Source of the DNA: Enterobacter cloacae complex sp. R_G8
GTDB lineage: Bacteria > Pseudomonadota > Gammaproteobacteria > Enterobacterales > Enterobacteriaceae
Assembly: GCF_024599795.1 (NCBI RefSeq)
Contig: NZ_CP102246.1
Coordinates: 62,001-126,000, forward strand
Length of the DNA stretch: 64,000 nucleotides
Reading direction: 5' to 3'
Numbering within the stretch: the first letter of the stretch is position 1; every line of letters begins with the position of its first letter. Position numbers and translations under genes: made by a program. The notes under the pieces were generated by a model, which saw only the letters and a program-made list of their open reading frames with translations, did not search any database and was not told the origin of the DNA. Of this stretch, positions 7,496 through 15,512 are shown one piece after another.

Positions 7496-8098
7496 ATGGC
7501 GAATAAACACGACAACAAGCGTCATTTAACAATCGCACTGTTGGGCGGCGATCACTTTGCGCGTCAGGGGATCGCCGCAGTATTAAAAAACAGTGTTCCT
7601 GAAATGCAGATAACAGCGTCAAGCGACGATTATTCATTAATGGAAACGCTGTGTGCGACCACCCCCGTCGATGTGATTTTTTTATCCGGCATGGAAAAGT
7701 ATCACGCGGGATTTGATTGCCTGAAATATATAAAAAACATCAAATCCCGCCAGCCCGGAGTCCTTATTTGTATGTACTCCGCACCGGCAAATTCCTGGCT
7801 ATGGATACGCGGCGATATAGATGCCTATATCTCGCTGCAGGAGCCACTTTATCACTGGCGAGCCTGCTTATTAAAAATGGTCGATAGCCGATACCGGCCG
7901 AAAAAGAAACCCACGGCGTTATCGCTGACGCCGGGCGAATGGCGAGTATTGAAGGATCTGCGAAAAGGTCTGGATATGCGTTATATCGCCGAAACAGAGC
8001 AGCTTTCTTACCGCCGCGTCAGCGCGTTAAAAAGCTCAGCGATAAGAAAACTTGGGCTCAGAAATAAGACAGATTTGCTGGTCTTTTTAACCAGTTAG
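7496..8098 (+). CDS. LuxR-type regulator of the first fimbrial operon
   Basis: The protein is 200 residues from the ATG at 7496, chosen because GAGGGA lies 5 bp upstream; an in-frame upstream start at 7415 has no ribosome site. The C-terminal 65 residues form a LuxR/FixJ helix-turn-helix (LTPGEWRVLKDLRKGLDMRYIA, then RRVSALKSSAIRKLGL). The N-terminal part resembles a receiver domain (TIALLGGDHFARQGIAAVL), but the strand that normally ends with the phospho-acceptor Asp reads VDVIFLSGM, with Ser in its place. It is therefore probably a phosphorylation-independent pseudo-receiver. It ends 52 bp before the pilin gene and likely controls it. Confidence 0.75.
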   Translation: MANKHDNKRHLTIALLGGDHFARQGIAAVLKNSVPEMQITASSDDYSLMETLCATTPVDVIFLSGMEKYHAGFDCLKYIKNIKSRQPGVLICMYSAPANSWLWIRGDIDAYISLQEPLYHWRACLLKMVDSRYRPKKKPTALSLTPGEWRVLKDLRKGLDMRYIAETEQLSYRRVSALKSSAIRKLGLRNKTDLLVFLTS

Positions 8099-8150
8099 AT
8101 CTGTCGACCAGGAGCACAACCCGACATAACGACAACATGGAATCAGGACA

Positions 8151-8735
8151 ATGAAAGCTCAATTTAAAACGAAAACACTGCTTGCCGTCGCCGTTGCGGC
8201 AGTACTGCCAGCAGGCTCGGCGTTCGCTGCAACCACCAGCGGCGGTACGGTGAACTTCAGCGGCAAGGTGGTGACCTCGGCCTGCGCCATCAGTGCTGGC
8301 AGCGCCAACATTGATGTCGACATGGGCGAAGTGCGTACCGCCACGCTGGCAGCAGCAGGTAGTGAAGCCAGCACCGCGAAAGCGTTCTCCATCACCCTGG
8401 AAGACTGCGAAATCGCCGATACCTCGGCCTCAACAGAGGCAAACCCGATTGCCGCCACCACCGTGGCCGTGACCTTCACCGGTACGCCGGATGCGGCAGA
8501 TGCTAACAGCCTGGCCGTTGGCGCAAACGGCGGCGCTAACTCGGCGCAGCACGTTGCGATTCGCCTGTACGACGAGCAGGGCAAGGTGGTGAAGCTGGGT
8601 GAACCTGCCGCCGCCATCCCTCTGCGTGCGGGGGCTAACACCCTCAACTTCAGCGCGAAATATTACTCACCGCAGGGCAATGCCACGGCGGGTGATGCCA
8701 GCGCGGTTGCGACCTACACCGTTACCTATTCGTAA
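8151..8735 (+). CDS. Type 1-like fimbrial major subunit (pilin)
   Basis: A 194-residue FimA-type pilin. A signal peptide ends at AFA (residue 26). The mature protein has the conserved N-terminal donor strand region (GTVNFSGKVV), a disulfide pair (Cys in TSACAI and in LEDCEI), and the C-terminal beta-zipper VATYTVTYS with penultimate Tyr. It polymerises into the rod by donor-strand exchange. The Ala/Thr-rich composition is typical of major pilins. It is the first structural gene of the operon and is followed by a strong hairpin before the chaperone gene. Confidence 0.9.
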   Translation: MKAQFKTKTLLAVAVAAVLPAGSAFAATTSGGTVNFSGKVVTSACAISAGSANIDVDMGEVRTATLAAAGSEASTAKAFSITLEDCEIADTSASTEANPIAATTVAVTFTGTPDAADANSLAVGANGGANSAQHVAIRLYDEQGKVVKLGEPAAAIPLRAGANTLNFSAKYYSPQGNATAGDASAVATYTVTYS

Positions 8736-8739
8736 TTTT

Positions 8740-8765
8740 CAGGCCCGGTTCGCTGGCCGGGCCTG
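8740..8765 (+). terminator. Hairpin after pilin gene (partial terminator or mRNA stabiliser)
   Basis: Perfect 9-bp arms CAGGCCCGG (8740-8748) and CCGGGCCTG (8757-8765) with an 8-nt loop lie between pilin stop and chaperone start. There is no T-run after it, so it more likely protects the upstream pilin mRNA or causes partial pausing than full termination. Either would keep pilin in excess over chaperone and usher. Confidence 0.7.
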
Positions 8766-8788
8766 ACTCAGCTTTAAGGAGACGCACC

Positions 8789-9466
8789 ATGCGCGCAAAA
8801 GCAGGGATCTGTCTGGCTATTTCATTATGTTCCTCCGCCGCATATGCCGGCGGCGTAGGGCTGGGCGCCACGCGAATGGTCTACTCCAGCGCCACCACCC
8901 AGTCCATGCTGCAGGTCAGGAACACGCATCCCGACGCCACGTTCCTGATCCAGTCCTGGATGGAAAACGAGAAAGGGCAAAAAACCAATGACTTCGTCAT
9001 TACGCCGCCGCTGTTCGTCATGAAACCGGCCAGCGAAAGCGCGGTGAAAATCATGTTTAACGGTAAAGCCCTGCCCGACGATCGTGAAACGCTCTACTGG
9101 ATGACGGTCAAAGCCATTCCGCAGCAGACCAAAAGCGGTTCCGGCAATTCGCTGCAGTTTGCTTCGGCAAACCGCATCAAGGTGTTTTACCGTCCGGAGA
9201 GCCTTGGGCAAGGCGCAGGTGACGCCTGGAAAAGCCTGACCGGAGCGTATCGCGGCGGAAAGGTCACGCTCACGAACCCAACGCCGTACTACCTCACCAC
9301 CATCAACCTGAAAATCGATGGTATGCCGGTACAGCCGGTGATGGTGCCGCCGAAATCCAGCGTGACGCTGGGCGAAACCTTCAGCCACGCGAGCAGCGTG
9401 AGCTACCAGACCATTAACGATTACGGCGCATGGACGCCCGCGACCCGCGCGTCATTGTCCCAATAA
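8789..9466 (+). CDS. Periplasmic fimbrial chaperone (PapD/FimC family)
   Basis: A 225-residue protein with a 20-residue signal peptide ending AYA. It has the two immunoglobulin-like domains of PapD-type chaperones: GLGATRMVYSSATTQSML, PPLFVMKPASESAVKIMF, DRETLYWMTVKAIP, the NRIKVFYRP motif near the domain junction, and a second domain with NPTPYYLT. It caps subunits in the periplasm until they reach the usher. AAGGAG precedes the ATG. Confidence 0.92.
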   Translation: MRAKAGICLAISLCSSAAYAGGVGLGATRMVYSSATTQSMLQVRNTHPDATFLIQSWMENEKGQKTNDFVITPPLFVMKPASESAVKIMFNGKALPDDRETLYWMTVKAIPQQTKSGSGNSLQFASANRIKVFYRPESLGQGAGDAWKSLTGAYRGGKVTLTNPTPYYLTTINLKIDGMPVQPVMVPPKSSVTLGETFSHASSVSYQTINDYGAWTPATRASLSQ

Positions 9467-9489
9467 TCCCTACTGTGAGGCGTGACCAC

Positions 9490-12012
9490 GTGAAAAGAAA
9501 AATCCTGTGTGCCACGGTGATCTCCCTGGTGATTCGGCAAGCCGTTGCGGCTGAAAGCGCGCTGCAATTTAACCCCGCGTTCCTCAACGGTGAGAGCGCC
9601 AACAGCGCCGATCTCGCCTGGGTTAACGCCGGGAGCGCGTTGCCGCCGGGCGATTACAACCTCAATGTGTATATCAATAACAACTTTGCGTTCACAGGTA
9701 ATGTCACGTTCCGCATCGCTGAAAATACAGGGGAAGCCCTGCCTTGTCTCACGCCTGAACAGATCGCGGCGCTGGGCATCGACAGCCAGCAGGCAAAAGG
9801 GGGCGCTCTGCCGCTCGCGCAGCGCTGCATCTTTCTGACGGAGGCGTTTGCCGATACCCGGTTCGATTTTGACCAGCAGACGCTCTCCCTCAGCTTCACC
9901 GTACCGCAAAGCGCGATGCGCAATTTGCCGCGCGGGTATGTCAGCCCGGAAAGCTGGGAGACGGGTATTCCTGCCGCGTGGCTGAACTATGTGGTAAACG
10001 GCTCGAACAATGACTATCAGGGCGAGACGCGCACGCGGGATCGGCAGCTGTTTGCCAGCCTGAACAGCGGCGTCAATCTCGGCGCGTGGCGGCTGCGTGA
10101 TTTCACCACGTGGACCAAAGACACTAACGAACTCACCCACGTGCAGACCTGGCTGCAGCGGGATATACCTGTTCTGAAAGCACAGGTTTACGCCGGTGAA
10201 ACGTATACCTCCGCCCAGGTGTTCGACGCCGTGGGCCTGCGCGGCATTGCCCTGAAAACCGACGACAATATGCTGCCTGCCAGCCTGAGCGGCTATGCGC
10301 CGGAAGTGCGCGGCATCGCCCGCAGCAACGCCACGGTGACGGTTCGCCAGAACGGTAACATCATTTATCAAACCTCGGTTCCGCCGGGGGCGTTTGTGCT
10401 GAAAGATCTCTACCCGACCTCTTCCGGGGGCGATCTCGCGGTCACAATCCAGGAGAACGACGGCAGCCAGACGCAGTACACGCTTCCGTATGCCAGCGTG
10501 CCAAACCTGGTGCGTAACGGACAGCTGAAATATGCCCTGGGAGCAGGAAAATATCGGCCGATGGCCAATCAGGATACGCCCGCTTTCGCGCAGGGTGAGC
10601 TGTTCTACGGCTGGCGTTATGGCCTGACGTTTTACGGTGGGGCGCAGTTTGCCGATCGCTATAACGGTCTGGCCTTCGGTATCGGGCAGAACCTGGGGCG
10701 TTTTGGCGCGTACTCCATCGACCTGACCCACGCCCGCAGCCAGCTGGCGGACGACCGGCACTACACCGGCGATTCCGTGCGCCTGCGCTACAGCAAGCTG
10801 CTGAATGATATCGGCACGCGGGTTAATTTTTTCTCGCTGCGCTACTCAACGAAAGGGTTTTATACCCTGAGCGATACCACGTACAGGGGCATGGCGGGCG
10901 GATCCCCAAAGCAGATTGTGGAAGACGATGGCACCGTCACCACCCACTACGACACGGTATATAACCTGCGCATGTCGCGTAAGGCCAAAAACCAACTGCT
11001 GCTGTCACAGCCGATGGGGCAATACGGTTCGCTGTCGCTGTCGTGGGATCAGCAAACCTACTGGAACACGTCGAAAACCACGCAAAGTTTGCAGTTCGCG
11101 TGGAACGCCACGTTTCGTAACGTGTCGCTTGGCGTCAGCGTTCAGCGCAGCGCCAGCCTGTATGACGACAAAAAAGATAACGTGCTGGCGATGTCACTTT
11201 CGGTGCCGCTGGGCAACCCGGCGCTGTCGACCCGCGCCCGCTTTACCACCACCCATGCGGATTCAACCGGCACTACGGCCAGTACCGGCGTGAGCGGTTA
11301 TCTGCCGGGCCAGGAGAACCTGTTTTACAGCGTCAACCAGCGCTATAGCGCGCAGCAACACTACGGCGGCGACGCCACGCTGCAATACGAAGGCGCAAAA
11401 GGAGACTACAACCTGGGCTACAGCTACACCCGCGATTCCCGCAACCTCAGCTACGGGATGAGCGGCGGTGCGGTGCTGCATGAAGATGGTCTGACGCTGA
11501 GCCAGCCGCTCGGCAATACCAACATTCTGGTGAAAGCCCCGGGCGCCAGCGACGTTGCCGTGCTTAACCACAAGGGTATCAAAACCGACAGCCGGGGCTA
11601 CGCGGTGATCCCTTACGCCACGCCGTACCGCGTGAACCAGGTCGCGCTGGATGTCACAACCGCAGGTAATGACGTGGAGCTGGAGAATGCCATCGTCAAC
11701 AAAACGCCGACCGACGGCGCGCTGGTTCGCGCCACCCTTGTCACGCGCCAGGGGAAAAAAGCGATGTTTGTCGTGCGCCGCGGCAACGACGTGCTGCCCT
11801 TCGGCACGCTGGTGTCACTGAACGATGACAAAACCAGCGGCATCGTCGGCGATGGCGGCAGCCTGTATCTGTCGGGGTTAACCGAACGGGGCGCATTGAG
11901 TGCCGTATGGGGGCGCAACAGCGACCAGCGCTGCACCATCAACTACGCGTTGAACAAGCAGAGCTATAACGCCCGCACCGGGCTCTATTCACAGGAGGTG
12001 GTATGTCAGTAA
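9490..12012 (+). CDS. Fimbrial outer membrane usher (FimD family)
   Basis: The protein is 840 residues from a GTG at 9490, with GTGAGG 9 bp upstream; this start gives a clean signal peptide ending AVA. An open frame back to 9430 lies inside the chaperone gene and would spoil the signal. The order is usher N-terminal domain (ALQFNPAFLNGES, LPPGDYNLNVYINN), 24-strand pore with plug (IARSNATVTVRQNGNIIYQTSVPPG), and C-terminal domains with PYATPYRVNQVALD and an ending CTINYAL. It recruits chaperone-subunit complexes and secretes the growing pilus. Its stop overlaps the next gene by 10 bp. Confidence 0.92.
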   Translation: MKRKILCATVISLVIRQAVAAESALQFNPAFLNGESANSADLAWVNAGSALPPGDYNLNVYINNNFAFTGNVTFRIAENTGEALPCLTPEQIAALGIDSQQAKGGALPLAQRCIFLTEAFADTRFDFDQQTLSLSFTVPQSAMRNLPRGYVSPESWETGIPAAWLNYVVNGSNNDYQGETRTRDRQLFASLNSGVNLGAWRLRDFTTWTKDTNELTHVQTWLQRDIPVLKAQVYAGETYTSAQVFDAVGLRGIALKTDDNMLPASLSGYAPEVRGIARSNATVTVRQNGNIIYQTSVPPGAFVLKDLYPTSSGGDLAVTIQENDGSQTQYTLPYASVPNLVRNGQLKYALGAGKYRPMANQDTPAFAQGELFYGWRYGLTFYGGAQFADRYNGLAFGIGQNLGRFGAYSIDLTHARSQLADDRHYTGDSVRLRYSKLLNDIGTRVNFFSLRYSTKGFYTLSDTTYRGMAGGSPKQIVEDDGTVTTHYDTVYNLRMSRKAKNQLLLSQPMGQYGSLSLSWDQQTYWNTSKTTQSLQFAWNATFRNVSLGVSVQRSASLYDDKKDNVLAMSLSVPLGNPALSTRARFTTTHADSTGTTASTGVSGYLPGQENLFYSVNQRYSAQQHYGGDATLQYEGAKGDYNLGYSYTRDSRNLSYGMSGGAVLHEDGLTLSQPLGNTNILVKAPGASDVAVLNHKGIKTDSRGYAVIPYATPYRVNQVALDVTTAGNDVELENAIVNKTPTDGALVRATLVTRQGKKAMFVVRRGNDVLPFGTLVSLNDDKTSGIVGDGGSLYLSGLTERGALSAVWGRNSDQRCTINYALNKQSYNARTGLYSQEVVCQ

Positions 12013-12518
12013 CGCTTCGGACGTTCAGCATCGCTTTGCTGATCTTCACGTTCCCGGTTCGCGGCTATGACGTGCTGGTTTCCGTCACCGGGAATTTGAT
12101 CGGCAACACCTGCGTTGTCGCGGCGGACTCTAAAGAGCAGGACGTTCCGCTGGGCACCATCGGGATTAAACAATTCCCCCGTGCAGGCGCGGTCAGCAAT
12201 ATCAAAACGCCCTTCACGATCAGGCTTGAAGCGTGCGGGCCAACCTTTGCCGGGGTCAAAATCCGCTTCAGCGGCACGCCAGATAACGACAACCCGCAGC
12301 TGGTGAAAATCGCCGACGGCGGCGCTACCGGCGTGGCGGTGCAGATCCTCGATAAAGACGACGTGCTGATCCCCCTCGACACGCAAACCACCGCCCGGGG
12401 CACACCGGGCGATGACAGCGTAGAGATGACCTTCTACGCTCGGCTGGCCGCCACGGGCGCGCCAGTGAATGCCGGAGACGTCTCCGCCTTTGCCACCTGG
12501 ACCACGGAGTATCAATGA
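12003..12518 (+). CDS. Minor fimbrial subunit (FimF/FimG-like)
   Basis: A 171-residue protein with a signal peptide of about 22 residues and a type 1 pilin fold: VSVTGNLIGNTCVV with the first Cys, LEACGPTFAGVKIRFSGTPD with the second, and a C-terminal strand ending TTEYQ. The short length and position between usher and adhesin suggest the adaptor that links rod and tip. It overlaps the usher by 10 bp and the adhesin by 4 bp, so translation is probably coupled through the three genes. Confidence 0.85.
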   Translation: MSVTLRTFSIALLIFTFPVRGYDVLVSVTGNLIGNTCVVAADSKEQDVPLGTIGIKQFPRAGAVSNIKTPFTIRLEACGPTFAGVKIRFSGTPDNDNPQLVKIADGGATGVAVQILDKDDVLIPLDTQTTARGTPGDDSVEMTFYARLAATGAPVNAGDVSAFATWTTEYQ

Positions 12519-13528
12519 TGCGTTTATTCTTGTTTATTAGCGGATTACTGCTCTGCGCCAGCGCACAGGCGATGGAATGGAAATCAGATATCACCCTCTC
12601 CCCGCAGCCGATGACCTACAGCGGCCCGGCCGATTCGGTGGCGCCGGGGAGTATTATCGGCTCCACCTGGAGCGCCACCGCCAGCGTGCAACAGGTGTTC
12701 TGGTGCGGTTTTTTTTATACCTGCTCCAAAGGCACGCTGGAGCCGAGCAGCAGCGCGATCTCAAGCGGGATGACAGTCACCGTCGATGGCGCGAACTACA
12801 CCATTTTTGAAACTGGCGTTCCGGGTGTGGGGTATATCATCGGGCTGAAAGATTTTAAGGGTTCACAGTATATTCCGTTGCAAAACGGGATCACCCAAAG
12901 CTATCCGGCGGATGGCACTAGCGGTATTGCTCAGGATTTAGGCTGGTCGGCAAAGGTGACCTTTATTAAGACCGCGACAGCACTGAAATCCGGGGTTTAC
13001 CAGATCCCGACTATCAACGCCGCGGTGTTAACCGCCTATAACAACGAGGTCAAAACGGCAAAGGTCATCATTAACCCCACCACCATCACCGTGACGGCGA
13101 GCGGCTGTACGGTGGGCACCAAAAGCGCGAACGTCGATCTGGGCACGCTCGATATCCGCACGCTGGCCACCGTGGGCAGTACGTCGCCTTCGGGTGCGTT
13201 TAACGTCAGCCTGACCTGTGACGCGAACGTCGCGGTAAGCGCGGTGATGACCGATCAGACCACGCCGTCAAACACCTCGTCGGTGGTGACGCTGACCGGC
13301 GACTCCACCGCATCCGGCGTAGGGGTGCAGTTTTTCTATAACGGCACCGGCCCGCTGATGATGGGGCCGGACAGCTCGGCGGCGGGCACAACCAATCAGT
13401 TCTTTATCCAGAGCACCGCTGCGGCACAAACCCTGTCGCTGCCGTTCCAGGCGCAATACATCCGAACCGGCGAACTGGTCCCCGGCTCGGCGAACGCGCT
13501 GGCAAGCATTACGTTCTCGTACCAGTAG
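12515..13528 (+). CDS. Two-domain tip adhesin (FimH-like)
   Basis: A 337-residue protein with a signal peptide ending AQA (about residue 19 or 20). The N-terminal 180 residues form a receptor-binding (lectin-like) domain with its own Cys pair (WCGFFYTCSKG). The C-terminal 150 residues are a pilin domain (ITVTASGCTVGTKSANVDLGTL, VSLTCDANV, ending ASITFSYQ). This is the tip of the fimbria and sets host or surface binding; the ligand cannot be read from sequence. The start is ATGATG at 12515/12518. It is the last gene of the operon and ends 3 bp from the convergent blc gene with no visible terminator. Confidence 0.88.
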   Translation: MMRLFLFISGLLLCASAQAMEWKSDITLSPQPMTYSGPADSVAPGSIIGSTWSATASVQQVFWCGFFYTCSKGTLEPSSSAISSGMTVTVDGANYTIFETGVPGVGYIIGLKDFKGSQYIPLQNGITQSYPADGTSGIAQDLGWSAKVTFIKTATALKSGVYQIPTINAAVLTAYNNEVKTAKVIINPTTITVTASGCTVGTKSANVDLGTLDIRTLATVGSTSPSGAFNVSLTCDANVAVSAVMTDQTTPSNTSSVVTLTGDSTASGVGVQFFYNGTGPLMMGPDSSAAGTTNQFFIQSTAAAQTLSLPFQAQYIRTGELVPGSANALASITFSYQ

Positions 13529-13531
13529 GGG

Positions 13532-14056
13532 TTAATGTTTTACCCACACCAGCTGATCGACCCGGAAGCCCAGACTGCGCGCGGTGTTCAGGTAATCCTG
13601 CTTCACCGCGTCCGGCACGGTTGGCGTGCGCGACAAAATCCACAGGTAGTCCCGGTTTGGGCCGCTGACCAGCGCGTACTGGTACTTATCGTCCAGCTTG
13701 ATGACGTTATAGCCGCCGTAGAACGGGCCGAAGAACGAAACCTTCAGTGCGGCGGTGGTTGGCGCACCGGTAAAGTACGCTTTGCCTTCACTCTCGTTCC
13801 ATTTGTTCTTCACCGGGTCGTAACCGCGGTTGAGCACGCTGATGCCGCCATCGCTCCGTTGGCCGTAGGTGGCCGTCACCTGCTCCAGCCCGCGTTCAAA
13901 GCGGTTCTCCAGGCGGGCGACTTCATACCACTTGCCGAGATAGCGGCTGGCATCAAAACCGGAAACAGGCTGCACGCCTTTCGGCGGCGTGGGGGATTTA
14001 CAGGCTACAAGGGTCAGCGCAATGGCAACCCCGGTGACAACAGGCCATAGCTTCAT
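13532..14056 (-). CDS. blc: Outer membrane lipocalin Blc
   Basis: The protein is 174 residues from the ATG at 14056, which has AAAGGAA about 7 bp upstream and gives a compact lipoprotein signal ending in the lipobox LVAC (Cys19). It shows the lipocalin GxW motif (GKWYEVARL), FERGLEQVTATY, GKAYFTGAPTTAALKVSFF and DRDYLWILSRTP (with N for the first D), all near-identical to E. coli Blc. Blc binds lysophospholipids and fatty acids at the outer membrane and is induced by RpoS under stress and starvation. It is a single gene, divergent from the MerR regulator. Confidence 0.93.
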   Translation of the reverse strand: MKLWPVVTGVAIALTLVACKSPTPPKGVQPVSGFDASRYLGKWYEVARLENRFERGLEQVTATYGQRSDGGISVLNRGYDPVKNKWNESEGKAYFTGAPTTAALKVSFFGPFYGGYNVIKLDDKYQYALVSGPNRDYLWILSRTPTVPDAVKQDYLNTARSLGFRVDQLVWVKH

Positions 14057-14167
14057 GAGAATTCCTTTCATTTGCACGGTTGGATGTTAAGTGTAGTGCA
14101 CCCTTTCGGCGCTTCATCCCGTTCTGAAAAATTCGTAGTATATTGAGAGTATTCCTCCACTCTGGAC

Positions 14168-14899
14168 ATGGACATGGCTTACTCCATCGGCGAATTCGCC
14201 AGACTCAGCGGCATCACCGCCACCACGCTGCGGGCATGGCAGCGTCGATATGGTTTACTCAAGCCGCAGCGCACGGAGGGCGGCCACCGCCTGTACAGCG
14301 ATGAGGACGTTCAGCAGGCGCTGAAGATCCTCGACTGGGTGAAAAAAGGCGTGCCCATTGGCCAGGTAAAACCCCTGCTGGAACGCCCTGTCCCGCGCCG
14401 GACCAACAACTGGCAAACGCTGCAGCAAAGCATGCTGGAACGCCTGCAGGAGGGTAAAATCGAGTCCCTGCGTCAGATGGTTTACGATGCGGGCCGCGAA
14501 TACCCCAGACCCGAACTGGTGGCGAACGTGCTGCGTCCGCTGCGCAGCCAGGTATCGGCCAACGTTGCCGCTGCCATGACCCTGCGCGCGATCCTCGATG
14601 GCATCATCATTTCCTACACCTCGTTTTGCCTCGAAGGGGATAAAAAAGCGCCGGGCGATAATCTTCTGCTCAGCGGCTGGTACCTGAACGATCCGTGTGA
14701 AATCTGGCTCGAAGCCTTAACGCGCACTGGCCAGGGTCACCGTATCGACATTTTGCCCATCCCCCCGGACACCCTGGCGCCGGAGATTTTCCCGGAGCGC
14801 AAATGGCTGCTGATCACCAGTGGTAAACTCACCGCCGCGCGGAAAAAACAGGTGGCGCAGTGGCAGCAGCAGCTTTCCCTTGAGGTCATTATCCTCTAA
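14168..14899 (+). CDS. MerR-family regulator, MlrA/BluR type
   Basis: A 243-residue protein (an alternative ATG two codons in fits other family members better). Residues 1-70 form the MerR winged helix (YSIGEFARLSGITATTLRAWQ, RRYGLLKPQRTEGGHRLYSDED), and the rest follows the MlrA/BluR layout with LAILDG-like (RAILDGIIISYTSFCLE) and WLEALTRTGQGHRIDIL. MlrA activates csgD and curli; BluR represses biofilm genes and is relieved by light and cold. It resembles both without being clearly either, so it is probably a third paralogue. An MlrA-type operator lies 0.6 kb downstream, ahead of the DUF523-DUF1722 gene. Confidence 0.75.
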   Translation: MDMAYSIGEFARLSGITATTLRAWQRRYGLLKPQRTEGGHRLYSDEDVQQALKILDWVKKGVPIGQVKPLLERPVPRRTNNWQTLQQSMLERLQEGKIESLRQMVYDAGREYPRPELVANVLRPLRSQVSANVAAAMTLRAILDGIIISYTSFCLEGDKKAPGDNLLLSGWYLNDPCEIWLEALTRTGQGHRIDILPIPPDTLAPEIFPERKWLLITSGKLTAARKKQVAQWQQQLSLEVIIL

Positions 14900-14963
14900 T
14901 GATTTTCTCCTGCGGGAATCTTCACGAAAAGTTGAATATTTTTCCGCGCCGCAGATGCTAACG

Positions 14964-14994
14964 TTTTCCTGTGACTGACAACTTCACAGGAAAA
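14964..14994 (+). promoter_or_regulatory. Perfect 11-bp inverted repeat covering the hiuH ribosome site
   Basis: TTTTCCTGTGA (14964-14974) and TCACAGGAAAA (14984-14994) form a perfect stem with a 9-nt loop, ending 5 bp before the hiuH ATG. The right arm contains AGGA, the only candidate ribosome site. In mRNA the hairpin would hide it; as DNA it could equally be an operator for a dimeric regulator. Confidence 0.6.
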
Positions 14995-14999
14995 ACAAC

Positions 15000-15410
15000 A
15001 TGAAAAAAACGGCCCCTCTGCTGATCCTGGCCTCCATGGCCTTTGCCCCTGCCGCCTTCAGTGCCCCTGCCGGCACGCTGAGCGTACACGTTCTTGACCA
15101 GCAAACCGGCATGCCGCCATCGGATGTCACCGTCACCCTGGAAAAGCAGGAGCAGGACAAATGGACCCCCATTGCCAGTGGCAAAACCGACCATGACGGA
15201 CGCATCAAATCGCTCTATCCACAGGATCAGGACATGCAGCCTGGCGTGTATAAAGTGACCTTCAAAACCGCAGACTACTTCCACAGCAAAAAGCTGGAGT
15301 CATTCTTCCCGGAAGTGCCGGTGCTGTTTACCGTCACCCGGACCAACGAGAAACTGCACATTCCGCTTCTGCTGAGCCAGTACGGTTACTCCACCTACAA
15401 GGGCAGTTAA
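15000..15410 (+). CDS. hiuH: Periplasmic 5-hydroxyisourate hydrolase
   Basis: A 136-residue transthyretin-related protein with a signal peptide ending FSA (about residue 21). Mature motifs are LSVHVLDQQTGMPPSDV, GKTDHDGRIKSL, FFPEVPVLFTV, HIPLLLSQYGYSTYKGS. The His in VHVL, the Arg in DGRI, the His in KLHIPLL and the C-terminal Y(R/K)GS are the catalytic set; the usual YRGS is YKGS here, a conservative change. The enzyme hydrolyses 5-hydroxyisourate from urate oxidation. It stands alone, as in E. coli where it is linked to copper/peroxide two-component control. Confidence 0.93.
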   Translation: MKKTAPLLILASMAFAPAAFSAPAGTLSVHVLDQQTGMPPSDVTVTLEKQEQDKWTPIASGKTDHDGRIKSLYPQDQDMQPGVYKVTFKTADYFHSKKLESFFPEVPVLFTVTRTNEKLHIPLLLSQYGYSTYKGS

Positions 15411-15447
15411 ATCTTATTGATTTTAAAAGGCAATAAAAAATACCTCC

Positions 15448-15496
15448 GCCAATACTTGGACAAATAAGCAAGATTGTGTAAGTTTTAAGTATTGGC
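15448..15496 (+). promoter_or_regulatory. MlrA/BluR-type operator upstream of the DUF523 gene
   Basis: TTGGACA (15456-15462) and TGTGTAA (15475-15481) are separated by exactly 12 bp. This matches the architecture TTGTACA-12N-TGTACAA described for E. coli MlrA, with one or two changes per half. An outer perfect inverted repeat GCCAATACTT/AAGTATTGGC (15448-15457, 15487-15496) surrounds it. MerR-family activators bind such sites in stretched-spacer promoters. The MlrA/BluR-like regulator gene lies upstream at 14168. Confidence 0.6.
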
Positions 15497-15512
15497 TCTG
15501 GAGGAACATACC

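Noticed and set aside
9421..10761. 446-codon minus-strand open frame inside the first usher gene
   Set aside because: It is antisense to a well-supported usher, has no ribosome site or family pattern, and its composition mirrors GC-rich codon use of the other strand.
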